From positions 1 through 30,995 of IMG/VR virus record IMGVR_UViG_3300018416_000066: a stretch of 30,995 nucleotides of DNA. One strand, given 5' to 3'. The notes below the pieces were generated by a model that searched no databases, had not been told where the DNA came from, and was given only the letters and a program-made list of their open reading frames with translations. This document shows positions 6,399-14,225 of this stretch, piece after piece. Both the position numbers and the translations under genes were made by a program. Every line of letters begins with the position of its first letter. The stretch's first letter is position 1. The stretch is from a virus.

Positions 6399-8819
6399 AT
6401 GGCAAAAAATAAAGGACAAATAACACAGTTTCCGAGTCAAGCCGTCTCAGATGCAGTTAAAAAATCTAAGGATTATGGTTTATCTGTAGCTAGAGCGATT
6501 GAGCAAGACTGGTTTAACAAGGATAACGGGTCCGGAAGGTATTACCAAACACGTGATGAATATCACAGGTTAAGATTATACGCCAGGGGAGAGCAGTCAA
6601 TAAGAAAGTACAAAGATGAATTTGCTATTAATGGTGATCTTTCTTATTTAAATCTTGATTGGAAACCAGTTCCTATTGTTCCTAAGTTTGTAGATATTGT
6701 TGTTAATGGAATGCAAGATAGGCTTTTTAGTATTAAAGCTTTTGCTCAAGATCCTATATCTACAGGTAAAAGAACAAAGTTTGTTAACAACATTCAAAGA
6801 GATTTAGCTGCAAAAAAAATATTAGCAGATATAGAAGCTGAATTAGGTGTTAATGCTCGTAATGTACCTGAAGAAGAGCTTCCTGCAAATACGGAAGAGC
6901 TAGAGCTTTTTATGCAATTAAACTACAAGCAAGGTATTGAAATTGCTCAGGAACAAGCTATAAACAATGTTTTTCTTTCAAATAAATATGATGAAATTAA
7001 AAGCAGAATTGATTATGATCTAGCTGTTATAGGTATTGGATGTGCTAAGCATTCTTTTAATAATACAGATGGTATTAAGCTTGATTATGTAGATCCCGCT
7101 AATTTAGTATGGTCATATACGGAAGATCCTAATTTTGCTGATTGTTATTATTTCGGTGAAGTAAAAAAAATAAAATTAAACGAATTAAAAAAGCAATTTC
7201 CATCTTTAACAGATGAAAAAATTGCAGAGTATACAAAAAAGGGTTCAAATTGGACAGACTATAATAATATAGGTAATACTAATGATAATGTTATAGATGA
7301 CAATAACGTAGTTACAGTATTATATTTTAACTGGAAAACTTGGGAAAATAATGTATACAAAATAAAAGAAACATCTACAGGTGCTGAAAAAGCTATTCCT
7401 AAAGATGATTCTTTTGATCCACCCAAAGATAAAAGAACTAGATTTCAAAAAGTTGCACAAGCAAGAGAGGTAATATACGAAGGAGCTTTTATTTTAGGTA
7501 CTACAGAATTATTAAAGTGGGAAAAGGCGACTAACATGATTCGACCATTATCTAATACAAACAAGGTAATGATGAATTATATCGCAAGTGCACCAAGGCT
7601 TTATAAAGGAAATATCAATTCCTTAGTATCTAAAATGGCACCTTATGCAGATTTAATACAGCTAACACATTTAAAATTACAGCAAGCAATACAAAGAATG
7701 ACACCATCTGGTGTTTATTTAGATGCTGATGGTTTAGCTGAAATTGATTTAGGGAATGGCACAAGTTACAACCCACAAGAAGCGTTAAACATGTATTTCC
7801 AAACCGGTTCTATAATCGGGCGATCTCAAACTGTGGATGGTGAAATGAATCCTGGCAAAGTGCCTATTCAAGAACTACCTGGCGGCGGCGGTGGTCAAAT
7901 ACAAGTTTTAATAGGAGCATATAATCAGTACATACAAATGATGCGTGATGTTACTGGTTTAAATGAAGCAAGAGACGGATCTGATCCTGACCCAAAAGCT
8001 TTAGTAGGTGTTCAAAAACTGGCAGCTGCAAATAGTAATACAGCTACAAGACATATACTAACGAGTAGCATGTTTATTACAACTTCTTTAGCAGAAGCAA
8101 TTTCTTTAAGATTTAAAGATGTATTAGAATTCCATCCATCAAAAGAAGCTTTTATAACTGCACTGGGTAGATTTACAGTTGGTTCTTTAGAAGAGCTAAA
8201 AGACTTGCATATGCATGATTTTGGTATATTCTTAGAATTAGAACCTGATCAAGAAGAAAAACAAATGCTAGAGGCTAATATACAAACAGCACTAGCACAA
8301 AAAAGTATATTTTTAGAAGATGCTATTGATATAAGAGAAATTAATAATACAAAATTAGCTAATCAACTTTTAAAATTTAGAAGAATTAAAAAGCAACAGG
8401 TTGATCAAACCCAAGCTCAAGCTGCTAGTGCAGCTCAAGCGGAGGCTCAAGGTCAAGCACAAATTGTTGTTGAACAAGCAAAAGCGCAAGCAGAACAAAT
8501 TAAAACAGAATCTAAAATTCAAGTTTCTACAGCTGAAAATGAGCTTTCTATTAAAAAGATGGAAGTTGAGGCAAGAACAAAAAGAGAACTTATGCAATAT
8601 GAGTTTGATTTAAATGTTAGATTAAAACAATTAGAGTTACAAGCGCAAAAAGAGCTTGTTGAAAAGCAAAGTGAAACTCAAAAAGAAATAGCTAACACAA
8701 AAGTTAGTGCGTCCAAAATAACTGGACCGCCTGATACAGGCAAACCAAAAAAGTCCTTTGAGTCTAAAGGCAATGATGTTTTAGGGGGGTTTGATTTATC
8801 AAGATTTGAACCTAGATAA
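6399..8819 (+). CDS. Portal protein with long C-terminal coiled coil
   Basis: An 806-residue protein directly after terL, the usual portal position. The N-terminal part carries a WKPVPIVPKFVDIVVNGMQD stretch (about residues 88-107), a phrase typical of large phage portals, followed by a mixed alpha/beta body. Around residues 480-545 are a glycine-rich loop (ELPGGGGGQIQVL) and VTGLNEARDGSDPDPKALVG, matching the portal stem/tunnel-loop region. Residues about 665-770 form a very regular Ala/Gln/Glu/Lys-rich helix (QAQAASAAQAEAQGQAQ and onward), likely a coiled coil or internal barrel. The protein would form the dodecameric channel docked by terminase and later by the connector ring. There is no Shine-Dalgarno; the leader reads AAAATAAATATG. 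Confidence 0.85.
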   Translation: MAKNKGQITQFPSQAVSDAVKKSKDYGLSVARAIEQDWFNKDNGSGRYYQTRDEYHRLRLYARGEQSIRKYKDEFAINGDLSYLNLDWKPVPIVPKFVDIVVNGMQDRLFSIKAFAQDPISTGKRTKFVNNIQRDLAAKKILADIEAELGVNARNVPEEELPANTEELELFMQLNYKQGIEIAQEQAINNVFLSNKYDEIKSRIDYDLAVIGIGCAKHSFNNTDGIKLDYVDPANLVWSYTEDPNFADCYYFGEVKKIKLNELKKQFPSLTDEKIAEYTKKGSNWTDYNNIGNTNDNVIDDNNVVTVLYFNWKTWENNVYKIKETSTGAEKAIPKDDSFDPPKDKRTRFQKVAQAREVIYEGAFILGTTELLKWEKATNMIRPLSNTNKVMMNYIASAPRLYKGNINSLVSKMAPYADLIQLTHLKLQQAIQRMTPSGVYLDADGLAEIDLGNGTSYNPQEALNMYFQTGSIIGRSQTVDGEMNPGKVPIQELPGGGGGQIQVLIGAYNQYIQMMRDVTGLNEARDGSDPDPKALVGVQKLAAANSNTATRHILTSSMFITTSLAEAISLRFKDVLEFHPSKEAFITALGRFTVGSLEELKDLHMHDFGIFLELEPDQEEKQMLEANIQTALAQKSIFLEDAIDIREINNTKLANQLLKFRRIKKQQVDQTQAQAASAAQAEAQGQAQIVVEQAKAQAEQIKTESKIQVSTAENELSIKKMEVEARTKRELMQYEFDLNVRLKQLELQAQKELVEKQSETQKEIANTKVSASKITGPPDTGKPKKSFESKGNDVLGGFDLSRFEPR

Positions 8820-8850
8820 AACTATTTAAATTATTTTATTATATACAATT
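8820..8850 (+). promoter_or_regulatory. AT-rich leader before the scaffold gene
   Basis: A 31-base gap made almost wholly of A and T. The last 20 bases before the ATG (ttattttattatatacaatt) match 16 of 20 positions of the leader at 11699-11718, at exactly the same distance from the start codon. This may be a late promoter element or a translation-enhancing AU-rich leader; sequence alone cannot separate the two. Confidence 0.35.
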
Positions 8851-10095
8851 ATGGAAGAACAAGTTAAAGTTAATGTTGTAGAAGACAATACTCCTCCTAC
8901 AACACCACAAGAAAAAGAAGCTGCTGTTTTAGAACAGGCTATTGAAGAGGGTTCTGTTGATGAATCGTATGGTCTTCAAGACGACGGCGTTTACAAAGTA
9001 AATTTAGATAAACCACCAACACTTAAAGAAGATGCCATTCAAGAGCAAGAAACAGAGAGCGTATCTGTGGGCGATGGAGCCGAAGATAGCCCGGAAGTGG
9101 ACGAACAAGTACGGGAGCAAGATACAAAAGAAGAAAACGAAAAAGAAGAAGTAATTGATGATTCACCATTGCAATTAGTAAATGATGAACCACAAGAAGA
9201 AGAAAAACAAGAAGTACAGAAAGAAATCCAGCAAGAAACAAAACAGGAAGTAAAACAAGAAGAAACAAAAGTTGTTTTACCTGAAAATGTTGAAAAGCTG
9301 GTGCAATTCATGGAAGAAACTGGCGGAACGGTAGAAGATTATGTTAATCTTAATCGTGACATTTCTAAAATGGATAGCACAACTTTATTAAGAGAATATT
9401 ATAAAAATACAAAACCTCATTTAGATGTAGATGATGTTGATTTTTTATTCAACAAAAACTTTGCATATGATGAAGAGACGGACGATCCGTCAGAAATTAA
9501 GGCTAAGCAATTAGCTTTTAAAGAAGAATTATATAATGCCCAAAATTATTTCAACAATAGTAGGGAAAAATACTATGCCGATCTTAAGTTAAGAAAGCAA
9601 GAAAGTGTTGCTCCTGAATATGCTGAAGCTATGGAGTATTATAATAATTCTAAGCAACAATCAGAAGAGTATAATAATCTTCAAAAAGAGTTTATTGAAA
9701 AAACAAATAAAGTTTTTAATGATAATTTCAAAGGTTTTGATTTTAAGGTCGGAGAAAACAAATACAGGTTTAAAGTAGATAACACTGAAAAAGTTAAACA
9801 ATATCAATCAGATATTTCTAATTTTATTAATGAATTTTTAGGTGACGACGGTTCTGTAGCAGATGCTGCAGGATACCATAGAGCATTATTTGCTGCTAAA
9901 AATGCAGATAAGATTGCAAATCACTTTTATGAGCAAGGCCGTGCCGACGCCGTGAAAGAATCTGCCAAGCAAGCAAAGAATATTAATATGGACCCTCGCT
10001 CTGATAATTCAACTATAAAAACCGAATACGGAGATAAAATTAGAGTTGTATCTGGAAATTCATCTGATAAGTTGCGCATTAAATGGAATAAATAA
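8851..10095 (+). CDS. Probable capsid scaffolding protein
   Basis: A 414-residue protein lying between portal and major capsid protein, where scaffolds are normally encoded. The N-terminal ~150 residues are strikingly acidic and Gln/Glu-rich with low complexity (QEEEKQEVQKEIQQETKQEV near residues 115-134), probably disordered. The rest is charged and helical with aromatic patches (NAQNYFNNSREKYYADLKLR), and the C-terminal ~60 residues are basic (ending KLRIKWNK), which in scaffolds often contacts the capsid protein. No protease motif is visible, so I see no maturation protease in this head module. Assignment rests on position and composition rather than on a recognised motif. Confidence 0.65.
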   Translation: MEEQVKVNVVEDNTPPTTPQEKEAAVLEQAIEEGSVDESYGLQDDGVYKVNLDKPPTLKEDAIQEQETESVSVGDGAEDSPEVDEQVREQDTKEENEKEEVIDDSPLQLVNDEPQEEEKQEVQKEIQQETKQEVKQEETKVVLPENVEKLVQFMEETGGTVEDYVNLNRDISKMDSTTLLREYYKNTKPHLDVDDVDFLFNKNFAYDEETDDPSEIKAKQLAFKEELYNAQNYFNNSREKYYADLKLRKQESVAPEYAEAMEYYNNSKQQSEEYNNLQKEFIEKTNKVFNDNFKGFDFKVGENKYRFKVDNTEKVKQYQSDISNFINEFLGDDGSVADAAGYHRALFAAKNADKIANHFYEQGRADAVKESAKQAKNINMDPRSDNSTIKTEYGDKIRVVSGNSSDKLRIKWNK

Positions 10096-10116
10096 CACAA
10101 CTTAAAATCAAACAAA
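10096..10116 (+). promoter_or_regulatory. A/C-rich unstructured leader of the capsid gene
   Basis: The 21 bases between the scaffold stop and the capsid start contain no G and hardly any T in the last ten positions (cacaacttaaaatcaaacaa). A G-free, A-rich leader next to the start favours ribosome access in Bacteroidota, which do not rely on Shine-Dalgarno pairing. It differs from the T-rich leaders of the two flanking genes. Confidence 0.35.
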
Positions 10117-11652
10117 ATGGCTTTTACTGGTGGCATTCCTGCCGCATTACAACCAACCCAGTCTAAAACACTTTATGCTGGGAATTACATTGACTTCACC
10201 TCAGCGGCGCATGATCAATGGACACAACAATTTTTACCCGATGTATACGAAAAAGAAGTAGAGCGCTACGGAAATCGTTCAATCGGATCATTTTTAAGAA
10301 TGGTATCTGCAGAGATGCCTTCAACTTCAGATCAAATTATCTGGACTGAGCAAGGGCGTTTACATACCCGTTATGCAAATGTACTTCCTCAAGGAAGCGC
10401 AGCTACATTGCCAGCTGCTGGTGCTGCTGCTGTAATTGCAGCTAACGCTAATGCAGGTGGAGTATTAAACTTTACTATTCCTGCTCAGCCAACAAGTGTT
10501 GGTTTAACATCTGACACTACATCAAACTGTAACTTCAAAGTTGGTCAAACAGCTATGGTACAAGTTCAGTCATCTGCAACTTCTGCTGTTGGTGGAACTG
10601 CTGATGTTATTAAAGGTGTAGTAACAGCGGTTTCAGGCGCTAGCTTTCAAATTAAAGCTTACAAAGGTCACGCTGGCGTAACTGCTGCTGAACGAGTAAC
10701 TGCAATGGTATATGGATCTGAATTTGCTAAAGGTACTGGAAACTTTACTGAAAAGCTAGATCCTAGCTATGCTACATTTACTAATGCTCCAATCATTATG
10801 AAAGAGCACTATTCAATCAATGGATCTGACACAGCTCAGATTGGATGGATTGAAGTAACTTCAGAAAATGGAGCAGATGGATACCTATGGTACCTAAAAT
10901 CAGAGCACGAAAATAGACTACGTTGGGAAGACTACGTAGAAATGGCTATGGTTGAAGGTGTTGAAAAAGCTGCTGGAGGAGCTAATATTGCTCTTGGAAC
11001 TTATGGAGGTAGCCTTGCTGCACAAAATGCACGTGGTACTCAAGGGTTCTTTGACGCAATTGAAGAAAGAGGTAACGTATATTCAGGATTTGGAGCGCAG
11101 GCTACAGGTGGTGGAGCACTTACTGATTTCGATGCTGTTCTTAAGCAACTAGACAAGCAAGGGGCTATTGAAGAAAACATGCTTTTCTTAAATCGCGATT
11201 TATCATTAGAAATTGATGATATTCTTGCTCAACAAAATGGTGGCTATGCTAGCGGTGGTACTTCTTATGGAGTATTTAACAACAGTGAAGATATGGCACT
11301 TACTTTAGGGTTTACTGGATACCGCAGAGGATCTTATGACTTTTACAAAACTGACTGGAAATACTTAAATGACTGGTCAACTCGTGGAGGTTTTGGAGAT
11401 GTTGAAGGTGTTTTAGTACCTGCTGGTACGTCTACTGTTTATGACCAACAACTTGGTACAAACATTAAGCGCCCATTCTTACACGTAAGATATAGAGCTT
11501 CAGAAACTGACAACAGAAAAATGAAATCTTGGATTACAGGATCTGTTGGAGGACCTACTAGCTCAGATATTGACGAAATGAGAATGCACTATCTGACTGA
11601 AAGATGTCTTATTACTCAAGCTGCAAATAACTTTGTATTATTTAAAGCTTAA
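10117..11652 (+). CDS. Major capsid protein (HK97-type expected)
   Basis: A 511-residue protein after the scaffold. The N-terminus (residues 24-86, including WTQQFLPDVYEKEVERYGNR and SIGSFLRMVSAEMPSTSDQI) resembles the N-arm and E-loop portion of capsid proteins from large environmental phages. Residues about 90-205 are an Ala/Thr/Val-rich, beta-forming stretch (FKVGQTAMVQVQ, IKGVVTAVSGASFQIKAYKG) that looks like an inserted domain. The capsid core resumes at about 210. The gene uses more GCT, GGA, AAC, TAC and CTT codons than its neighbours, the kind of bias expected of the most abundant virion protein. A strong hairpin follows the stop. The HK97 fold is inferred from order and family habit. 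Confidence 0.8.
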   Translation: MAFTGGIPAALQPTQSKTLYAGNYIDFTSAAHDQWTQQFLPDVYEKEVERYGNRSIGSFLRMVSAEMPSTSDQIIWTEQGRLHTRYANVLPQGSAATLPAAGAAAVIAANANAGGVLNFTIPAQPTSVGLTSDTTSNCNFKVGQTAMVQVQSSATSAVGGTADVIKGVVTAVSGASFQIKAYKGHAGVTAAERVTAMVYGSEFAKGTGNFTEKLDPSYATFTNAPIIMKEHYSINGSDTAQIGWIEVTSENGADGYLWYLKSEHENRLRWEDYVEMAMVEGVEKAAGGANIALGTYGGSLAAQNARGTQGFFDAIEERGNVYSGFGAQATGGGALTDFDAVLKQLDKQGAIEENMLFLNRDLSLEIDDILAQQNGGYASGGTSYGVFNNSEDMALTLGFTGYRRGSYDFYKTDWKYLNDWSTRGGFGDVEGVLVPAGTSTVYDQQLGTNIKRPFLHVRYRASETDNRKMKSWITGSVGGPTSSDIDEMRMHYLTERCLITQAANNFVLFKA

Positions 11653-11668
11653 TAAGGTTTTTAACTAT

Positions 11669-11699
11669 AGGATACGGGCTCTTCGGAGCCCAGTATTCT
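11669..11699 (+). terminator. Stem-loop after the capsid gene (UUCG tetraloop)
   Basis: The stem GGGCTC (11676-11681) and GAGCCC (11686-11691) closes a TTCG loop. With one bulged A at 11692 it extends by seven more pairs (11669-11675 with 11693-11699). The following sequence is T-rich but interrupted (attttatattattt), so it could be a leaky terminator, or a 3' structure that stabilises capsid mRNA while letting some transcription continue. Confidence 0.6.
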
Positions 11700-11718
11700 T
11701 ATTTTATATTATTTAATT
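11699..11718 (+). promoter_or_regulatory. AT-rich leader matching the scaffold leader
   Basis: The 20 bases before the ATG at 11719 (ttattttatattatttaatt) match the scaffold leader at 16 of 20 positions with identical spacing. Coming straight after the capsid hairpin, it is a candidate restart promoter or a translation leader. Confidence 0.35.
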
Positions 11719-12489
11719 ATGACAACAAAAACAACAAAAGCTCCTGACGCTGAAAAAGGATGGGAGATAAAAGACAGAACATACGTATTAACCGGTAATA
11801 GATCACCTATTTCTTGGACAATACAAACAAAACACACAGCTAGAAAACCTTTGCTTTATTTTGATGAAGCAACCGGAATAAACAAAGAAATACGTTACGC
11901 TACAAACCAAAGATCTTTATTTGTAGATGGTCAAGATGGAGCTGTAACATTATCTCATGTAATGTTTTTAGATGGTGTATTATATGTTCCAAAAGAAGAA
12001 CAAAATTTACAAAAATTACTTTCTTTATATCACCCAGAAAGAAATAAATTATGGGAAGAAGTTGACGAAGTACGAGAAGCTGAAGATGAAATTGACGTTT
12101 TAGAATTAGAACTTGAAGCTTTAAACTTAGTTAATGAAATTGATATTGAACATTTAGAAGCTATTATGAGAACTGAGTTAGGTTCAACAGTTGCTAGTCT
12201 TTCTTCTAAAGAATTAAAAAGGGATGCGTATAGATTTGCTAAATCGCAACCAGTTTTATTTTTAGAACTTGTTCAAGACGAAGATATAAAGTTAAGAAAT
12301 CTAGCTAATAGAGCTGTTGAAGTTGGAATTTTACAACTTACTGATGACAATACTGTTTTTAAATTTGCTAATGGCAAAAAAGTTTTAACAGTACCATTTG
12401 AACAGCACCCATACGCGGCGTTAGCTCAATATTTTAAAACTGATGAAGGTGTAGATTTAATGAAATCTATAACAAAAAAGCTTTCATAA
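11719..12489 (+). CDS. Unknown virion-associated protein after the capsid gene
   Basis: A 256-residue protein. The N-terminal ~100 residues look like a beta domain (RTYVLTGNRSPISWTIQTKH, RKPLLYFDEATG, HVMFLDGVLYVPK). A charged helical region follows (residues 100-150, LWEEVDEVREAEDEIDVLEL), then a mixed C-terminal part (KKVLTVPFEQHPYAALAQYF). No catalytic motif, signal peptide or membrane segment is visible. Its location between capsid and connector genes suits a capsid decoration or head-completion protein, but I recognise no family. It is flanked on both sides by RNA hairpins (11669-11699 and 12496-12524), so it is set apart from the rest of the operon and could have its own expression level. 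Confidence 0.65.
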   Translation: MTTKTTKAPDAEKGWEIKDRTYVLTGNRSPISWTIQTKHTARKPLLYFDEATGINKEIRYATNQRSLFVDGQDGAVTLSHVMFLDGVLYVPKEEQNLQKLLSLYHPERNKLWEEVDEVREAEDEIDVLELELEALNLVNEIDIEHLEAIMRTELGSTVASLSSKELKRDAYRFAKSQPVLFLELVQDEDIKLRNLANRAVEVGILQLTDDNTVFKFANGKKVLTVPFEQHPYAALAQYFKTDEGVDLMKSITKKLS

Positions 12490-12495
12490 ACACTT

Positions 12496-12524
12496 GGCGT
12501 AGAGTAAGAAATTAACTCTATGCC
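12496..12524 (+). other. Intergenic stem-loop
   Basis: GGCGTAGAGT (12496-12505) pairs with ACTCTATGCC (12515-12524) through ten base pairs, one of them G-U, with a nine-base loop. No T-run follows, so it is not a standard intrinsic terminator. It may be an mRNA-stability or processing element. It sits in the 60-base gap before the first connector gene; the rest of that gap is an AT-rich leader (acacaataaatataa before ATG). Confidence 0.5.
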
Positions 12525-12549
12525 GTCTAAATTAACACAATAAATATAA

Positions 12550-13293
12550 ATGGTAAATATAGATAACGTCTACAATACTGTATTAGTAATAACTAATAAG
12601 GACAACCGTGGATATATAACACCAGAAGAGTTTAATAGGCTAGCAAACCAAGCTCAAAATGAAATATTTGAAAGCTATTTTAGAAAGCAATCTTCATATG
12701 AGCTCAATGCAAATATTACTAGCGATTTTGCAGATCCTGTTTTAAACACTTCTGAGAAAATAAATGAATTTTACGGTGATGCTAATTTAGTATTAAGCAA
12801 TGGTATTTTTAATTATCCTAGTGACTTTTATAGATTAGGCGTTGTATCTGTTAATAATAAAGTAGCAGATTTTGCACATCATTCAGATATAAAATATATT
12901 AACCAATCACCTTTAACCTACCCTGTTGATAGCCAACCTGTATATACGTTAGCTAAAAATGGGGTTAAGGTTTATCCTAGCACAATAACTACAGGTGTTA
13001 GTATAGATTATTTAAAAAAGCCTAACAGACCTAAATGGGGTTATATTATGCCTACAGCCGCGCAGATAGCGGCAGGTGTACCTAACAAGCCTATTTATGA
13101 TCCAACCGTATTTGATCCCGCTACGGATAGTTATAGTGCATCTGCAAAGTCTTATAATTTTGAGCTACATGCTTCAGAAGAATATGATCTAGTTGTTAAA
13201 ATTTTAACATACGCAGGAGTAGTTATAAAACAAGCTGATATAGCAGGATTTGGACAAGGTAAAGAACAACAAATAGCAGCAACTGAACAATAA
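12550..13293 (+). CDS. Connector/ring protein of the tail (head-tail adaptor)
   Basis: A 247-residue protein. The N-terminus (NVYNTVLVITNKDNRGYITP, then EEFNRLANQAQNEIFESYF) is the recognisable opening of ring/adaptor proteins of crAss-like and related Bacteroidota podoviruses. The middle part is beta-rich with GIFNYPSDFYRLGVVSV, the usual 'LP-D-Y' strand of adaptor proteins. Near the C-terminus SEEYDLVVKILTYAGVVIKQ is a helix, and the protein ends in a Gln-rich tail. It should form a dodecameric ring below the portal. Its stop shares an A with the ATG of the next ring protein (TAATG), suggesting coupled, stoichiometric production. Confidence 0.65.
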   Translation: MVNIDNVYNTVLVITNKDNRGYITPEEFNRLANQAQNEIFESYFRKQSSYELNANITSDFADPVLNTSEKINEFYGDANLVLSNGIFNYPSDFYRLGVVSVNNKVADFAHHSDIKYINQSPLTYPVDSQPVYTLAKNGVKVYPSTITTGVSIDYLKKPNRPKWGYIMPTAAQIAAGVPNKPIYDPTVFDPATDSYSASAKSYNFELHASEEYDLVVKILTYAGVVIKQADIAGFGQGKEQQIAATEQ

Positions 13294-14216
13294 TGGCAAT
13301 ATCAAGAAAACCTTTAGATGTAAATAATTATTCTGCTTTAGATGGCGGAACAGGATTAGCTATACCGGGATACTATAGTAGAACAAACTTAAATGATATA
13401 ATTAATAACTTTATGATTGCCTATGTAGGCGATGGAAAAGTTTTAACAAAGGTTCCTAGATATGAAGTAGCTTTTTGGGCACAAAGATCGGTTCAAGAAT
13501 TTAGCTATGATGTTTTACATTCTGAAAAATCTATAGAAATAGAATTAAGCCCAACTAAAAGCATTTCTTTACCTTCTGACTACGTTAATTATGTTAGGAT
13601 TGAATATACTGATGCTAACGGCGTAATGAAACCTATACTGCCAAGCAGAACAACTACAGCAAATAAATCAGTTGCACAAGATCAAGATTATAAATATATA
13701 TACGATCAAGAGGGTAATATAGTTTTTAAAGAAATATCTGAAACTATTGAAAAATATCAATCAGCTGAAAGATTAATGGACGTTCAACAAACTCAAGATT
13801 ATTATAACGGCTATTTTGACACTGATGATTATTTGTATTACGGAAGAAGATACGGATCAACTCCTGAATACCAAAATATAAATGGTACTTTTGTTTTAGA
13901 TACAGAAGCTGGAAAAGTTTATTTTGATGCAGCATTTAAAGAAGGCACGTTTATAACTTTTACATATATATCTGACGGTTTAGGTGATAATGGCAATTTT
14001 GATAATGTATACGTTCCTAAATTAGCAGAAGACGCTGTATATGCTTCAATGCTTTATAATTTAGCTAAGCTTAGAGGTTCAGCCGCAGGTGCTGCTGGGC
14101 TTTACAAAAAAGAAGCTTCTTCTAAAATGCGAAATGCAAAAATAAGATTATCTAATATGAAGTCTACTGAAATGGCTCAAATATTACGTAATAAAGCAAA
14201 GTGGATTAAACACTAA
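13293..14216 (+). CDS. Second connector/ring protein (P22 gp4/T7 gp11-like position)
   Basis: A 307-residue protein. It has the arrangement expected of a tail adaptor: VPRYEVAFWAQRSVQEFSYD (residues about 53-72), an amphipathic helix; SIEIELSPTKSISLPSDYVN (about 80-100), the strand pair ending in LPSDYV; and a C-terminal helical bundle (LAEDAVYASMLYNLAKLRGS) with a basic terminal helix (ILRNKAKWIKH). The middle region (about 140-215) is Tyr/Asp/Gln-rich (DYYNGYFDTDDYLYYGRRYG) and has no recognised fold. Order after the first ring protein and before the hub supports a role joining portal and tail hub. The exact equivalent in model phages cannot be fixed by eye. Confidence 0.65.
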   Translation: MAISRKPLDVNNYSALDGGTGLAIPGYYSRTNLNDIINNFMIAYVGDGKVLTKVPRYEVAFWAQRSVQEFSYDVLHSEKSIEIELSPTKSISLPSDYVNYVRIEYTDANGVMKPILPSRTTTANKSVAQDQDYKYIYDQEGNIVFKEISETIEKYQSAERLMDVQQTQDYYNGYFDTDDYLYYGRRYGSTPEYQNINGTFVLDTEAGKVYFDAAFKEGTFITFTYISDGLGDNGNFDNVYVPKLAEDAVYASMLYNLAKLRGSAAGAAGLYKKEASSKMRNAKIRLSNMKSTEMAQILRNKAKWIKH

Positions 14217-14225
14217 TAAAATTGT

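Noticed and set aside
9023-9311. Two - strand open frames opposite the scaffold gene
   Set aside because: They mirror the repetitive GAA/CAA codons of the acidic region (giving Leu- or Ser/Cys-rich products), a common artefact.
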